From assembly GCF_018986915.1 (NCBI RefSeq), contig NZ_CP076723.1:3597001-3661000 (forward strand): a stretch of 64,000 nucleotides of DNA, given 5' to 3'. The DNA is from Geomonas oryzisoli (lineage in GTDB: Bacteria > Desulfobacterota > Desulfuromonadia > Geobacterales > Geobacteraceae). Numbering within the stretch: the stretch's first letter is position 1; the number at the start of each line of letters is the position of its first letter. This document shows positions 53,345-62,744 of the stretch, in pieces. The notes under the pieces were generated by a model. That model searched no databases. It saw only the letters and a list, made by a program, of their open reading frames with translations, and was not told the DNA's origin. A program made the position numbers and the translations under genes.

Positions 53345-53403
53345 GAATTAACCTCTTTGCCTATTTCTCCCTCCCCCCTTGCGGGGGCCATCAGAGGATT
53401 CCG

Positions 53404-53532
53404 GGGAGAACTGCGTTGGATCCCCCCTCCCCTTGCGGGAGGGGGTGAGGGGGTGGGGGAACTGGCCATGTCTTCCACTGCTTGCAGCTTCACCCACCCC
53501 CTTGCCCCCTCCCGTCAAGGGAGGGGGTGGGG
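53404..53532. repeat. Double-palindrome element G2 (homologue of G1)
   Basis: About 128 bp that align from end to end with 14638-14765: same flank GGGAGAACTGC, same hairpin CCCCTCCCCTTGCGGGAGGGG, same centre GCTTGCAGCTTCACCC and same right hairpin. It ends six bases from the stop codon of the heptosyltransferase. Confidence 0.8.
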
Positions 53533-53537
53533 TAGTT

Positions 53538-54590
53538 TTACCCGCACGACGGCGCCAGCAGGCGCAGCACGGCGGAGAGCATTGCCTCCACCTTGATGCT
53601 CTCGCGGCACTTGGCGTCCTTGTCGCAATGTTCCCTCAGGCAGCCCGCGCAGTGCATCGGGGACTGCAGGGCGACGTGCCCCTCGCCGCGCGGCGCGCTC
53701 CTCTTGGCGAGGGTGCCGCGGTAGAAGGAAACGGTCGGGGTTCCCAGGGCCGCGGCCATTTGCACCAACCCGGCGTCCCCACCCACAACGAGATCGACCT
53801 TCTTCAAGAGGGCGACCAGCCCCTTCAGGGAAAGGCGGTCCAGCACCCGGCAGCCGGGGCCGACGGCGGCGGAGATGGAACACGCGGCCTCGCGCTCCGC
53901 TTCCGTGCTCCACGGGAGCAGGATGGAGGCGTCGTGAAAGCGGTCCAGCACTTCCTTGCCCAGCTCGGTCCACCCCTTTTCGCTCCACGCTCCGGTCGGC
54001 TGCGCGGCACCGTGGTGGAACAGGAAAACCAGCCCGTCCGCCAGCGTGGCGAGCAGCGCCTCCGCGTTGGCTTCGTCCTCCGGCGAGCTCTCGAGATGGC
54101 TCGCCAGCTCCATGGAGCGGAAGTCCTTGGCGAGGGGGATGCTGACCATGCGCAGGGCGCGGTCGACGTCGTGGAATTCCTGCCTGCGCACCGGGATCAG
54201 GCGGGTGTTGCACAGCGTGTTGAGAGGTTCCCTGACCGCCTCGCGCTCGAACCCGAGCCGGTCCGTACAGCCGGAGCAGCGGGAGATCACCCCGCTCACC
54301 TGGTCTCCCTGGAGGTCGAATACCAGGTCGTAGGAGCGCTCGGCAAGGATCTTCTGCAGCGCGGAGATGCCGCGCCAGGTTTTCACGGCGAAGCGGTGCC
54401 TGCGCCACCGGGCCGCGGGGACCGGGTGCAGTTGGCTTACCAGCGGGTGTCCCGCCAGCAGTTCCTGCAGGCTTTCCTCGATCACCCAGTCGACCTCGAT
54501 GCCCGGAGCCGCCTGATGCAGGTAGTCGAGCACCGGCAAGGTCTGAATGACCTCCCCCAGGGAGGATGGTTTGATGATCAGTACGCGCAT
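53538..54590 (-). CDS. LPS heptosyltransferase (GT9)
   Basis: 350 residues. N-terminal LIIKPSSLGEVIQTLPVLDYL (split: IIKPSSLGEVIQ, TLPVLDYL) and the GT9 donor-binding FHHGAAQPTGAWSEKGW and VGGDAGLVQMAAALGTP. It transfers heptose from ADP-heptose to the Kdo inner core; heptosyltransferase I (WaaC-like) is more likely than II. The C-terminus has a Cys cluster (CAGC, HC, KC). It is the last gene of the lpxD-to-core run, closed by the terminator at 53304-53344. Confidence 0.9.
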   Translation of the reverse strand: MRVLIIKPSSLGEVIQTLPVLDYLHQAAPGIEVDWVIEESLQELLAGHPLVSQLHPVPAARWRRHRFAVKTWRGISALQKILAERSYDLVFDLQGDQVSGVISRCSGCTDRLGFEREAVREPLNTLCNTRLIPVRRQEFHDVDRALRMVSIPLAKDFRSMELASHLESSPEDEANAEALLATLADGLVFLFHHGAAQPTGAWSEKGWTELGKEVLDRFHDASILLPWSTEAEREAACSISAAVGPGCRVLDRLSLKGLVALLKKVDLVVGGDAGLVQMAAALGTPTVSFYRGTLAKRSAPRGEGHVALQSPMHCAGCLREHCDKDAKCRESIKVEAMLSAVLRLLAPSCG

Positions 54591-54614
54591 GAGAATAGTT
54601 CGCTAAAGGTTAAA

Positions 54615-55703
54615 TTACCGGGAGCCGAGGCCGGGCAATGCAGCCAGGGCATCCTCCAGGGGACGCGAGTCCCGGAACTCCAGTTCCAGCACCACGGCGA
54701 AGCAGCCGGGGAGCTTGTCCGCGTGGGGCAGCAGTTTCACGGCATCCTTCTGGGTGGTGAGCAGCACCGTGGAGCGCGAAGCGGTCTTCAGCCGGAGAAT
54801 GGCGGCGATCTCGGGCTCAGCGTAGCTCACGTGATCCGGGAAGGAGAGCGTGGTGACCGGCCGCACCCCGACCGCTTCCAGGCCGTCGAAGAAGGCGCCG
54901 GGGTTCGCGATCCCGGAAAAGGCCATGACGCGCGGGCCCTGGGCCGCGTCGAAGCCGGAGACGGGGCCGCCGCCGAGCGGGATCATGCCAGAAAGGCGAT
55001 GCTTTGTCCAGCAGGTCGGCTTGCCGGGAACGGGGGGCGAGGCCCCCTCTCCTTCCGGCGTCCTGGTGCAGACCACGAGGTCCGCGCGCCCGGCCGCCGC
55101 CGGCGCCTCGCGCAGGAAGCCCCCCGGCAGGGTGAGGCCGTTGTCGAAGGGTTGCGTCGCGTCCAGCAGCAGGAGGTTCAGGTCCCGCTTCAGCTTCAGG
55201 TGCTGGTAGCCGTCGTCCAGGATGAAGACGTCCGGGTTGAGCTTTTCCAGGGCGTGGAGCCCCGCGCGATAGCGGTTGGAACCGATTACCACCATGAGGC
55301 CCGGCAGCATACCGGCCAACTGGCACGGCTCGTCGCCCGCCTCTTCGGGAGTGAGCAGCAGCTTCTCGCCGTCGGAAACGATGCGGATCTCCCCCTCGGC
55401 GCTGCCGCCGTAGCCGCGGGAGAGCACGCAGACCCGCTTGCCCTGGCTCATAAGCCGTGCCGCCAGCCAGGCGACGGTCGGGGTCTTGCCGGTGCCGCCC
55501 AGGACCAGGTTGCCGACCGAGACCACCGGGCGCGGCAGCCGGTGCGAGGGGATGAGTCCGAGCCGGTACCCGAGCGCCCTCAGCCGTAGGACGCCCGCGT
55601 AGGGGCGGGAGGAGAGCCGCAGCAGGCCGAGCAGCAACTTGTCGCCCAAGCCGCTGCGCTTACCCGCCATCAGGTCGCGGTAATAGGTTTCCAGGTCAGC
55701 CAC
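54615..55703 (-). CDS. lpxK: Tetraacyldisaccharide 4'-kinase
   Basis: 362 residues. N-terminal membrane-associated part, then the P-loop-like [15 protein letters not shown] and VLSRGYGG; later [13 protein letters not shown]. It phosphorylates lipid IVA precursor at the 4' position. The ATG overlaps the waaA end by 8 bp. Confidence 0.95.
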   Translation of the reverse strand: MADLETYYRDLMAGKRSGLGDKLLLGLLRLSSRPYAGVLRLRALGYRLGLIPSHRLPRPVVSVGNLVLGGTGKTPTVAWLAARLMSQGKRVCVLSRGYGGSAEGEIRIVSDGEKLLLTPEEAGDEPCQLAGMLPGLMVVIGSNRYRAGLHALEKLNPDVFILDDGYQHLKLKRDLNLLLLDATQPFDNGLTLPGGFLREAPAAAGRADLVVCTRTPEGEGASPPVPGKPTCWTKHRLSGMIPLGGGPVSGFDAAQGPRVMAFSGIANPGAFFDGLEAVGVRPVTTLSFPDHVSYAEPEIAAILRLKTASRSTVLLTTQKDAVKLLPHADKLPGCFAVVLELEFRDSRPLEDALAALPGLGSR

Positions 55704-57003
55704 GTTTTCCTCCTTGCCCCAGCAGGGAGGCCATCACGTCCAGGTGGCGGCCAGTGGCACCGGCGCTCTCAAGGAGGATGCCGGCGCCCCGGCGGCCAAG
55801 ATCTTCCCGAAGCGAGCCGTCGGCGGAGAGCCGCAGCAGCTCAGTCTTGAGCGCGGCCAGGTCGGCGGACTGCACCTCCGCGCCGCAATGCTTGACGAAC
55901 AGTGCGGCGATCTCGCGGAAGTTCTCCATGTGCGGTCCGAACAGCACCGGCACCTGGCAGGCGGCCGGCTCCAGCGGGTTATGACCACCGGTCGGCACCA
56001 GGCTTCCACCGACGAAGACGAGGTCGGAGGCGCGGTAGAGACCGGCCAGTTCGCCCACCGTGTCCAGCAGCAGGATTCCTCCCTCCGGCAGCGGCCCGGA
56101 GCCGTCCAGGGCGGAACGGGACTGGAAGGGGAAGCCCTCTTTCTTGATCAGCTCGGCAACGCCGGGGGCGCGCTCCGGGTGGCGCGGCGCCAGGATCAGG
56201 AAGCTCTGGGGATCGCGTGCCAGCAGGTCGCGGTAGGCCGACAGGACCTGCGCTTCCTCCCCCTCGTGCGTGCTCGCCGCCGCGAAGACGAAGCAATCCT
56301 TGGGGACCTGGTATTTCGCCTTGATCTCGGCCACCTGCTCAGGCGACGCCTTGACCACCGGGATGTCGTACTTCAGGTTGCCGCCCACGTGCACCGCCGC
56401 GGCCGGAGCCCCGATCGCCGCGATGCGCTCGGCGTCCACCGGCGTCTGCATGCAGAGCGCAGAGATGCGCTGCAGCACCGGGCGGAAGAACCAGGACAGA
56501 CGCAGGTATCGCCCGAAAGAGCGGTCCGAGATGCGGCCGTTGGCCAAAAGCACCGGGATCCCCATCTCGCGCGCGACTCCGATGAAGTTCGGCCAGATCT
56601 CGGTTTCCATGATGACCACGACCTCCGGGCGGATCAGTTCCAGCACGGAGCGGACGGCGAAGGGATAGTCGAAGGGGAAGTAGATGCAGAGATCGGCGGC
56701 CTTGCTCTTTTGGGCGACGCTGCGGCCGGTCTCGGTGACGTTGGAGATGACGATCTTCTTGCCGGGGAAGCGGGTCCGGATCCCTTTCAGGAGCGGCAGC
56801 GCGGCGTTGGTTTCGCCGACCGAAACGGCATGAACGAAGACCACGCCCCCGTCGCCGATCAGTTGGAGCTCATCGGCCGGGATGCGGCCGAAGCGTTCCA
56901 TGAAGGCGGTCCGGCGCCCGCGGGACAGCGAGCGGTAAGCGTGGTAGGGAACAAGCAGCGGCAGGATGAGCCACAAAAGCAGGTTGTAGATGATGTTGAT
57001 CAT
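55696..57003 (-). CDS. waaA: Kdo transferase
   Basis: 435 residues from ATG 57003; the in-frame ATG at 57024 sits against repeat G5. An N-terminal membrane anchor ([18 protein letters not shown]) is followed by a GT30 domain: [55 protein letters not shown], and [10 protein letters not shown]. It adds Kdo to lipid IVA at the inner membrane. Confidence 0.95.
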   Translation of the reverse strand: MINIIYNLLLWLILPLLVPYHAYRSLSRGRRTAFMERFGRIPADELQLIGDGGVVFVHAVSVGETNAALPLLKGIRTRFPGKKIVISNVTETGRSVAQKSKAADLCIYFPFDYPFAVRSVLELIRPEVVVIMETEIWPNFIGVAREMGIPVLLANGRISDRSFGRYLRLSWFFRPVLQRISALCMQTPVDAERIAAIGAPAAAVHVGGNLKYDIPVVKASPEQVAEIKAKYQVPKDCFVFAAASTHEGEEAQVLSAYRDLLARDPQSFLILAPRHPERAPGVAELIKKEGFPFQSRSALDGSGPLPEGGILLLDTVGELAGLYRASDLVFVGGSLVPTGGHNPLEPAACQVPVLFGPHMENFREIAALFVKHCGAEVQSADLAALKTELLRLSADGSLREDLGRRGAGILLESAGATGRHLDVMASLLGQGGKRG

Positions 57004-57026
57004 TGCAGAAACATCCTTGGTCAAAA

Positions 57027-57120
57027 CTCCTCCCCCCGGAGGGGGGAGGCTGGGAGGGGGGAAGCTGTTTGTAAATGCCGCTGCGCGCCCCCTCCCTGAC
57101 CCTCCCCCTCCGGGGGAGGG
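57027..57120. repeat. Double-palindrome element G5
   Basis: CTCCCCCCGGAGGGGGGAGG and mirror CCCTCCCCCTCCGGGGGAGGG around a 35-bp centre, between the waaA start and the stop of the acyltransferase. Confidence 0.75.
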
Positions 57121-57139
57121 AATGTTGCCCCAAAGGTGG

Positions 57140-58066
57140 CTACTTGGTCTGGCTGGAGGCGGCCGGCGGCGCGTTCTTCCAGCGCTTGTGCACCCAGTAC
57201 CACTGTTCGGGATGCTGCACCACGTAATCCTCGATGTAGCGGTTCAATCCCTTGGCATCTTCTGCGGCGGCGACCTCAGGGTCCTCTGCCGTCGAAAGCA
57301 AGTACTCGGGATGCAGGGTGATTACACTCTTGCTCCCCTCCCGGTGGATGAAAGCGGGGACCAGCGGCGCTCCGCTCTTCCTGGCGATCAGGGACGGCAT
57401 GCGCATGGTCCAGGCGGGACGGCCCAGGAAATCGGCAAGAATGCCCCACTCGGACTGCACCGCCTGGTCGATGAGCAGCCCCACCACCTCGCGTTTCTTG
57501 AGCGCAGAGAACATCGCCCTCAGCGCACCGTCCTTATAGATGAGCCCGTTACCGTAGCTTTTACGGATCCGCTCGATCATCCGGTTCAGGTAGGGGTTGT
57601 CCTGGCGTCGGGCCACCACCGAGAGATCATGCTTGCGCACCCCGAAGGCGAGCGCCAAGAGTTCCCAGTTGCCGCTGTGGGCCGTGATGAAGATGAGCCC
57701 CTTCCCCTTGGCGAAGGCCGCGTCAAAATTCTCCGTGCCGCGGATCTCGACGTTGTCGATCAACTCCTGGCCCCGCCCCCCGTAGATCTTGCAGACCTCG
57801 ACGATGCAGCAGCCCAGGTTCTCGAACACGCCGCGGGCGATGTCCCTGGCTGAGCCTCCTTGCCACCCCGGCTGGCTCTCCAGGAAAGGAAGGCTCGCTT
57901 CCAGGTTGGTGATGGCGACCCGGCGCCTCCGCCCCAGGAAAAGGAAAGCGGTCCGTCCCAACCAGCGTCCTACCGACAAAGCGATGCTGTTGGGGAGCAG
58001 CGCGATTGTGAAGGAGATGACCAGGAAGAATGCGGTTTCAAGATACCAGCGCAACTGCTTCAGCAT
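57140..58066 (-). CDS. lpxL: Lipid A late acyltransferase (LpxL/HtrB family)
   Basis: 308 residues. Membrane anchor (about 11-28), acyltransferase HX4E motif HSGNWE with His130 and Glu135, VVARRQDNPYLNRMIERI (FKRP-like region), and the later PAWTMRMPSLIARKSGAPL. It adds a secondary acyl chain to Kdo-lipid IVA. The gap to msbA holds MITE-like element E2. Confidence 0.92.
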   Translation of the reverse strand: MLKQLRWYLETAFFLVISFTIALLPNSIALSVGRWLGRTAFLFLGRRRRVAITNLEASLPFLESQPGWQGGSARDIARGVFENLGCCIVEVCKIYGGRGQELIDNVEIRGTENFDAAFAKGKGLIFITAHSGNWELLALAFGVRKHDLSVVARRQDNPYLNRMIERIRKSYGNGLIYKDGALRAMFSALKKREVVGLLIDQAVQSEWGILADFLGRPAWTMRMPSLIARKSGAPLVPAFIHREGSKSVITLHPEYLLSTAEDPEVAAAEDAKGLNRYIEDYVVQHPEQWYWVHKRWKNAPPAASSQTK

Positions 58067-58383
58067 CGATATTCCTCAAACGCCCAACGGGAAAGTGATT
58101 GGTGACGATCTTCCGCTACCGGCCACTCCCCCCTTTGCGAAGGTTCATCCGGAAATTCTGGGGAAGCTTTGCCGTAGCTGGCCACAAGGTTGCACAAGGC
58201 ATCACGTCCCCCCCTTTGCGAAGGGGGGACAGGGGGGATTTGCCTCTCCCGAACCAAAAGCAAAATCCCCCTAAATCCCCCTTCGCAAAGGGGGACTTGT
58301 ACCAGCGGACGATTGTCACTGATCGGGACAGGAAAATGAATTCTTACGTTTCCCCCTCCCGTCGAGGAGGGGAGGAGACCCAA
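58067..58383. other. Gene-free gap holding element E2
   Basis: 317 bp between msbA and the acyltransferase. It holds the inverted-repeat element 58096-58326 and a further small hairpin (CCCCTCCCGTCGAGGAGGGG, near 58352-58373). No gene seen. Confidence 0.6.
58096..58326. repeat. MITE-like element E2, copy of E1 with an inner insertion
   Basis: The outer arms TGATTGGTGACGATCTTCCG... (58096-58120) and inverted (58301-58326) match those of E1. The inner right part (58206-58297) is the paired CCCCTTTGCGAAGGGG hairpins. About 80 bp not found in E1 (58140-58205, with GGTTCATCCGGAAATTCTGGGG) is inserted; fragments of the same insert appear near 27090-27115. Confidence 0.7.
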
Positions 58384-60126
58384 TTACGCCCTGAACTGCA
58401 TGCCGTGCAGGCGGCTGTAGATCCCTTCGGCCTGGAGCAGGTCTTCGTGGCTCCCCATCTCGGCCACCGCCCCCTTCTCGAGCACCACGATGCGGTCGGC
58501 ATGGGTGATGGTGGAGAGCCGGTGCGCAATGACGAAGGTGGTCCGGTTCTGCATCAGGTTGTTGAGGGCCTGCTGCACCATCTGCTCGCTCTCGGTGTCC
58601 AGCGCGCTGGTGGCCTCGTCCAGGATCAGGATGGGCGCGTCCTTGAGTATCGCGCGGGCGATGCAGAGCCTCTGGCGCTGGCCGCCGGAGAGGCGCACGC
58701 CGCGATCCCCGATGTTGGTCAGGTACCCCTCGGGCAGTTCCTGGATGAAGTCGTGGGCGAAGGCGGCCCGGGCCGCGGCCTCGACCTCGGCGTCGGTCGC
58801 GGTCATCCTGCCGTAGCGGATGTTGTTGGCGATGGTGTCGTTGAACAGGATGGTTTCCTGGTCGACCAGCGCGATCTGCTCCAGCAGGCTCTTCATGGTG
58901 CGCTCGCGGATGTCCACGCCGTCCATGAGGACCTGGCCGCCGGTCGGATCGTAGAAGCGGGTGATCAACGAGACCAGCGTGGTCTTGCCGCCACCGGAGG
59001 GACCGACGAGGGCGATCACCTCGCCCCGCTTGGCGGTGAGGTTCACCCCCTGCAGCACGTAGTCGTCCTCGTACTTGAAGCGGACGTCGCGGAACTCGAC
59101 CTCGCCGCGCGCCTTGCCGAGGTCGCGGGCGTTCGGCGCGTCCACGATCTCCGGCTTCTCGTCCATGACCTCGAAGACCCGCTCGGCGGCGCCCATGGAG
59201 CGCTGCAGGTTGTTGAACGCGGTCAGGAGCCTTTTGATCGGGTTGAACACCAGCACCATGGCGGTGATGAAGGAGAAGAACTCCGAGGCGCTCTTGGTGC
59301 CGTGCATGACGTTGCTGCCGCCGACCCAGATCACCGCGGCGATGCCGAAGGAGGTGATGAACTCCATGATCGGGGTGGAAAGCCCCTCGTACTTGATGTT
59401 CTTCCGGGTGAAGTGGTAGAAGTCGCGGTTGCGCGCCCGGAAGCGCTCGATCTCACGATCCTCCAGGCCGAACGCCTTGACCACCTTGATGCCGGAATAG
59501 GTCTCCTGCAGGATGCTGGCGAGATCCCCCATCTTCTCCTGTCCCTGGCGCGCCACGCGCTTGATCCTCTTGCCGATCTTCCTGGCCGGCACCACGGTGA
59601 GCGGGATGACCACGAACGAGATCAGCGCGAGCTGCCAGTCACGGTAGAAGATGACGCCCAGAAGCGCCACGGCGGAGAGGCCGTCGCGGAACAGGCCGGT
59701 GATCACCTGCCCCACCCCTTCCTGCATCATGCTGACGTCGGAGAGGACGCGCGACATCAGCGTGCCGGTCTCGTGGCGGTGGAAGTAGCCGATGCTGAGG
59801 CTCATGTTCTTCGCGTAGAGGTCGTTGCGGACGTCCTGGACGGCGAGCTGACCGGCACTGCGGATGAAGTAGTCGTTGGTATAGCGGCACAGGCCGCGCA
59901 GGGCGTAGAGGAAGACGATCCCCAGCGGGAGCAAAACGAAGATGGCCGTCTCCTTGCCGGAGAAGATCCTTCTCAGGACCGGCTCCACCAGGTAGGCCAT
60001 GGCGCCGTCCATGCCGCCCACGCCGACCGAGCCGAGCGCGGCGAGCGCGATGCGCCAGCCATAGGGACGACTGTAGCCTAACAGTCGTTGAAATACGTTG
60101 GTTTTTACGGGTGCTGCACTGCTCAT
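58384..60126 (-). CDS. msbA: Lipid A flippase ABC transporter
   Basis: 580 residues: six-helix membrane domain (N-terminal half) fused to an ATPase with VGPSGGGKTTLVSL (Walker A), LSGGQRQRLCIARA (signature), ILDEATSALD (Walker B) and FVIAHRLSTI (switch His). It flips core-lipid A to the periplasmic face. The ATG overlaps the lpxB stop by 4 bp. Confidence 0.95.
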   Translation of the reverse strand: MSSAAPVKTNVFQRLLGYSRPYGWRIALAALGSVGVGGMDGAMAYLVEPVLRRIFSGKETAIFVLLPLGIVFLYALRGLCRYTNDYFIRSAGQLAVQDVRNDLYAKNMSLSIGYFHRHETGTLMSRVLSDVSMMQEGVGQVITGLFRDGLSAVALLGVIFYRDWQLALISFVVIPLTVVPARKIGKRIKRVARQGQEKMGDLASILQETYSGIKVVKAFGLEDREIERFRARNRDFYHFTRKNIKYEGLSTPIMEFITSFGIAAVIWVGGSNVMHGTKSASEFFSFITAMVLVFNPIKRLLTAFNNLQRSMGAAERVFEVMDEKPEIVDAPNARDLGKARGEVEFRDVRFKYEDDYVLQGVNLTAKRGEVIALVGPSGGGKTTLVSLITRFYDPTGGQVLMDGVDIRERTMKSLLEQIALVDQETILFNDTIANNIRYGRMTATDAEVEAAARAAFAHDFIQELPEGYLTNIGDRGVRLSGGQRQRLCIARAILKDAPILILDEATSALDTESEQMVQQALNNLMQNRTTFVIAHRLSTITHADRIVVLEKGAVAEMGSHEDLLQAEGIYSRLHGMQFRA

Positions 60127-61265
60127 TTCATCATCTCCAAGGCGAGTCGGGCCACCCGGCCCAGGGCCCCGCCGTTACCAAGCTTTACTCTCATCGCCGC
60201 GAAATCCTCGCGCATCTGAGCGGCGTATCCCGGCCGGTTCAGCAGTGCGTCGATCTCGTCGGCGATCGGCGCCGGCTCCGCCTCGTGCTGGAGCAGTTCC
60301 TGGACCATGCGCTTTTCCGCGACGATGTTGCTGATGCCGATGTGCGGCACGTTGATGACCCGCTTCCCGATCTCGTAGGTCAGCGTGGACATCTTATAGA
60401 TGATCACATGGGGAACCCCCACCAGGGCGAGTTCCATCACCACGGTCCCCGAGGCGGCGATGACCGCGTCGCAGCCGCTCATCACGTCGTGGTTGCGCCC
60501 GGCGACCACCTTCACCTCGAGCCGCGAGCCGGAGAGGTAGGGGGCCAGGTCCTCGTCCTTGAGGGACGTGGCGCGCGGCAGCACGAACTGCAGGTCCGGC
60601 ATGCGCTCCTTCAGAATCCGCGCCGATTCCAGGATGATGGGGAGGAGTTTCTGGAGCTCCGAGCGGCGGCTTCCCGGGAAGAGTCCGACGCAGCGGCGCT
60701 GCGGGTCGAGCCCCAGCGAGGCGAGCGCTTCGTCCCGCTTCATGGTCGGCTTGACCAGGTCCAGGAGGGGGTGCCCGACGAAGGTGACCGGGACGCCGGC
60801 CTTCTGGTAGAAGGGGACCTCGAACGGGAAGAGCACCGCCATCATGTCCACCACCCGGCCGATGCCGTGCACGCGGTGGCTCCTCCAGGCCCAGACCTGC
60901 GGCGAGATGAAGTAGAGCACCTTGATGCCCGCCTTCTTGGCCACCTTGGCGAGCCGCAGGTTGAAGTCCGGGTAGTCGATCAGGATCAACAGGTCGGGGG
61001 GATCGGTGAGGAGTTTTTTCTTCAGGGTGGTGAAGCCGCTCACGATGGTCGGCAGATGCGCCACCACCTCGACCAGCCCCATCACGGCCATCACGTTGGC
61101 GTCGACCAGGGTCTCGACACCGGCCTCGCGCATGCAGTTGCCCCCCATGCCGAAGAAGCGGGTCTCGGGGGACAGCGCGCGGATGGCGCTCGCGATCTGC
61201 GCGCCGTACATCTCGCCGGAAGCCTCACCGGCGACGATCATCACTGATTGTTTCTTCTCTTGCAA
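60123..61265 (-). CDS. lpxB: Lipid A disaccharide synthase
   Basis: 380 residues of GT19: IVAGEASGEMYGA, FFGMGGNCMREAG, YFISPQVWAWRSHRV, and FVGHPLLD. It joins 2,3-diacyl-GlcN-1-P to UDP-diacyl-GlcN. It lies directly behind lpxA with 87 bp between; the usual intervening lpxI is missing and a hexamer hairpin fills the gap. Confidence 0.96.
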   Translation of the reverse strand: MQEKKQSVMIVAGEASGEMYGAQIASAIRALSPETRFFGMGGNCMREAGVETLVDANVMAVMGLVEVVAHLPTIVSGFTTLKKKLLTDPPDLLILIDYPDFNLRLAKVAKKAGIKVLYFISPQVWAWRSHRVHGIGRVVDMMAVLFPFEVPFYQKAGVPVTFVGHPLLDLVKPTMKRDEALASLGLDPQRRCVGLFPGSRRSELQKLLPIILESARILKERMPDLQFVLPRATSLKDEDLAPYLSGSRLEVKVVAGRNHDVMSGCDAVIAASGTVVMELALVGVPHVIIYKMSTLTYEIGKRVINVPHIGISNIVAEKRMVQELLQHEAEPAPIADEIDALLNRPGYAAQMREDFAAMRVKLGNGGALGRVARLALEMMK

Positions 61266-61281
61266 AAGAACCTCTTAAAGA

Positions 61282-61348
61282 CAGGTTGAGGTTGAGGTTA
61301 AGGTTGAGAAAAAGCATCTTCCTTGACCTCAACCTTAACCTTAACCTG
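61282..61348. repeat. Hairpin of inverted hexamer arrays A6 between lpxA and lpxB
   Basis: Arm 1 (61282-61308) and inverted arm 2 (61322-61348), each four to five AGGTTR hexamers, leave a 13-base loop. The pairing over about 27 bp (with some G-U) would make a stable RNA stem. It ends four bases from the lpxA stop and starts 17 bp before the lpxB ATG. Confidence 0.85.
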
Positions 61349-61352
61349 CCTT

Positions 61353-62129
61353 TTACCGTGCGACCCCGCGCTTGGAGCTCTCGATGAACTCGATGAAGTG
61401 GTCCACCTCGGGGCATTTCGGCACGTCGCTCTTCATCTTCTCGACAGCCTCGGTAAGCTTCAGCCCGGACATCGCAAGCAGCTTGTAGGCCTTCTTCAGG
61501 CTGGAGATGGTCTCGTCGGAGAACCCGCGACGCTTCAGCCCGATCAGGTTCAGGCCGCGCAGCCGGCTTTCGGAACGGTCGCCGGTGATGATGGTGTAAG
61601 GGGGGACGTCCATCGGAACGGAGGTCATGCCGCCCACCATCACGTGCGCGCCGATGCGCATGAACTGGAGCACTGCGCAGAGCCCGCCCAGGATGGCGTA
61701 GTCCTCGACGGTCACGTGGCCGGCGAGGGTCGCGGAATTGGCCATGATCACGTTGTTGCCGATGTGACAATCGTGCGCCACGTGCGAGTACGCCATGAAG
61801 AGGTTGCCGTCCCCGACGGTGGTCTCGCCGTCGCCGGTGACGGTGCCCAGGTGCAGGCTCGCGAACTCGCGGATGGTGTTGCCGTTGCCGATCTTAAGCC
61901 AGGTCTTCTCGCCGCGGTACTTGAGGTCCTGCGGAATTGCTCCGACGGACGCCATGTGGAAGATGGTGTTCGCCTCGCCTATCTCGGTCCAGCCGTCGAT
62001 GACCGCGTGCGGACCGATCTTGGTCCCCTTGCCGATGCTGACGTTTTCGCCGATCACGGCGTACGGGCCGATTTCGACACCCTCGGCGATCTTGGCGCCC
62101 GGGTGGATTATTGCGGTGCTGTGGATCAT
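61353..62129 (-). CDS. lpxA: UDP-GlcNAc acyltransferase
   Basis: 258 residues with left-handed beta-helix hexapeptide repeats (IHPGAKIAEGVEIGPYAVIG region), catalytic His in AYSHVAHDCHIGNN, and the C-terminal helix bundle (LKRRGFSDETISSLKKAY split). It starts lipid A synthesis by 3-O-acylation of UDP-GlcNAc. It lies 15 bp after fabZ. Confidence 0.96.
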   Translation of the reverse strand: MIHSTAIIHPGAKIAEGVEIGPYAVIGENVSIGKGTKIGPHAVIDGWTEIGEANTIFHMASVGAIPQDLKYRGEKTWLKIGNGNTIREFASLHLGTVTGDGETTVGDGNLFMAYSHVAHDCHIGNNVIMANSATLAGHVTVEDYAILGGLCAVLQFMRIGAHVMVGGMTSVPMDVPPYTIITGDRSESRLRGLNLIGLKRRGFSDETISSLKKAYKLLAMSGLKLTEAVEKMKSDVPKCPEVDHFIEFIESSKRGVAR

Positions 62130-62144
62130 AAAATTCTCCGTGTA

Positions 62145-62579
62145 CTACTTGTCGCCCAGCGTTGCCTTCAGTTCCGCCTCGGTCATCAGGGTTTCGCCGA
62201 CGTAGGCCTTGGCGCCGCAGCTCCAGATGCCGCGCTTGCTGAACAGGGTCTCCACCTCTATCCTCAGGGTGTCGCCCGGCTTCACCGGCTTTCTAAAACG
62301 TGCGTTGTCGATGGCCATGAAGTAGCTCACCTTCTCCTTGGCTTCCGCGCCCATGGCGGTGTAGGCCAGGATGGCGGCGGACTGCGCCATGGCTTCGATG
62401 ATGAGGACGCCCGGCATGACCGGGAAGCCCGGGAAGTGCCCCTGGAAGAAGGGCTCGTTCATGGTGACGTTCTTGATTGCGACCACGCGCTTGCCCGGCT
62501 CGAGTTCGAGGACCTTGTCGATCAGGAGGAACGGGTAACGGTGGGGCAGGATTTCCATAATCTGGACTATGTCGAGCAT
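62145..62579 (-). CDS. fabZ: 3-hydroxyacyl-ACP dehydratase
   Basis: 144 residues from ATG 62579 (AAGGAG upstream). Hot-dog fold with catalytic His13 (ILPHRYPFLLID) and Glu in GVLIIEAMAQ; GHFPGFPVMPG loop present. It dehydrates the 3-hydroxyacyl-ACP used also by LpxA/LpxD, so it sets the balance between lipid A and phospholipid. Placement between lpxD and lpxA is standard. Confidence 0.96.
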   Translation of the reverse strand: MLDIVQIMEILPHRYPFLLIDKVLELEPGKRVVAIKNVTMNEPFFQGHFPGFPVMPGVLIIEAMAQSAAILAYTAMGAEAKEKVSYFMAIDNARFRKPVKPGDTLRIEVETLFSKRGIWSCGAKAYVGETLMTEAELKATLGDK

Positions 62580-62646
62580 GCTGATTTCTCTCCTTGCATC
62601 GGCGCGAAGCCCGTCGGGCTTGAGCCGAAGTAATTGCATTCTAGTG

Positions 62647-62726
62647 CTCCTCCCCCTGGAGGGGGGAGATTGGGTGGGGGGACGCGCAAAGCCCCCTCCC
62701 TAGCCCTCCCCCTCCGGGGGAGGGGA
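62647..62726. repeat. Double-palindrome element G6
   Basis: CTCCCCCTGGAGGGGGGAG and mirror CCCTCCCCCTCCGGGGGAGGGG, about 20 bp from the lpxD stop. Confidence 0.75.
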
Positions 62727-62744
62727 CAAATATCGTGTTTAGTG

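Larger units (their letters stand above)
53166..53537. other. Gene-free gap between the LPS core run and the pse run
   Basis: 372 bp with the terminator of the heptosyltransferase (53304-53344), the double palindrome G2 (53404-53532) and presumably the pseB promoter, which I could not place with confidence. No coding sequence seen. Confidence 0.6.
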
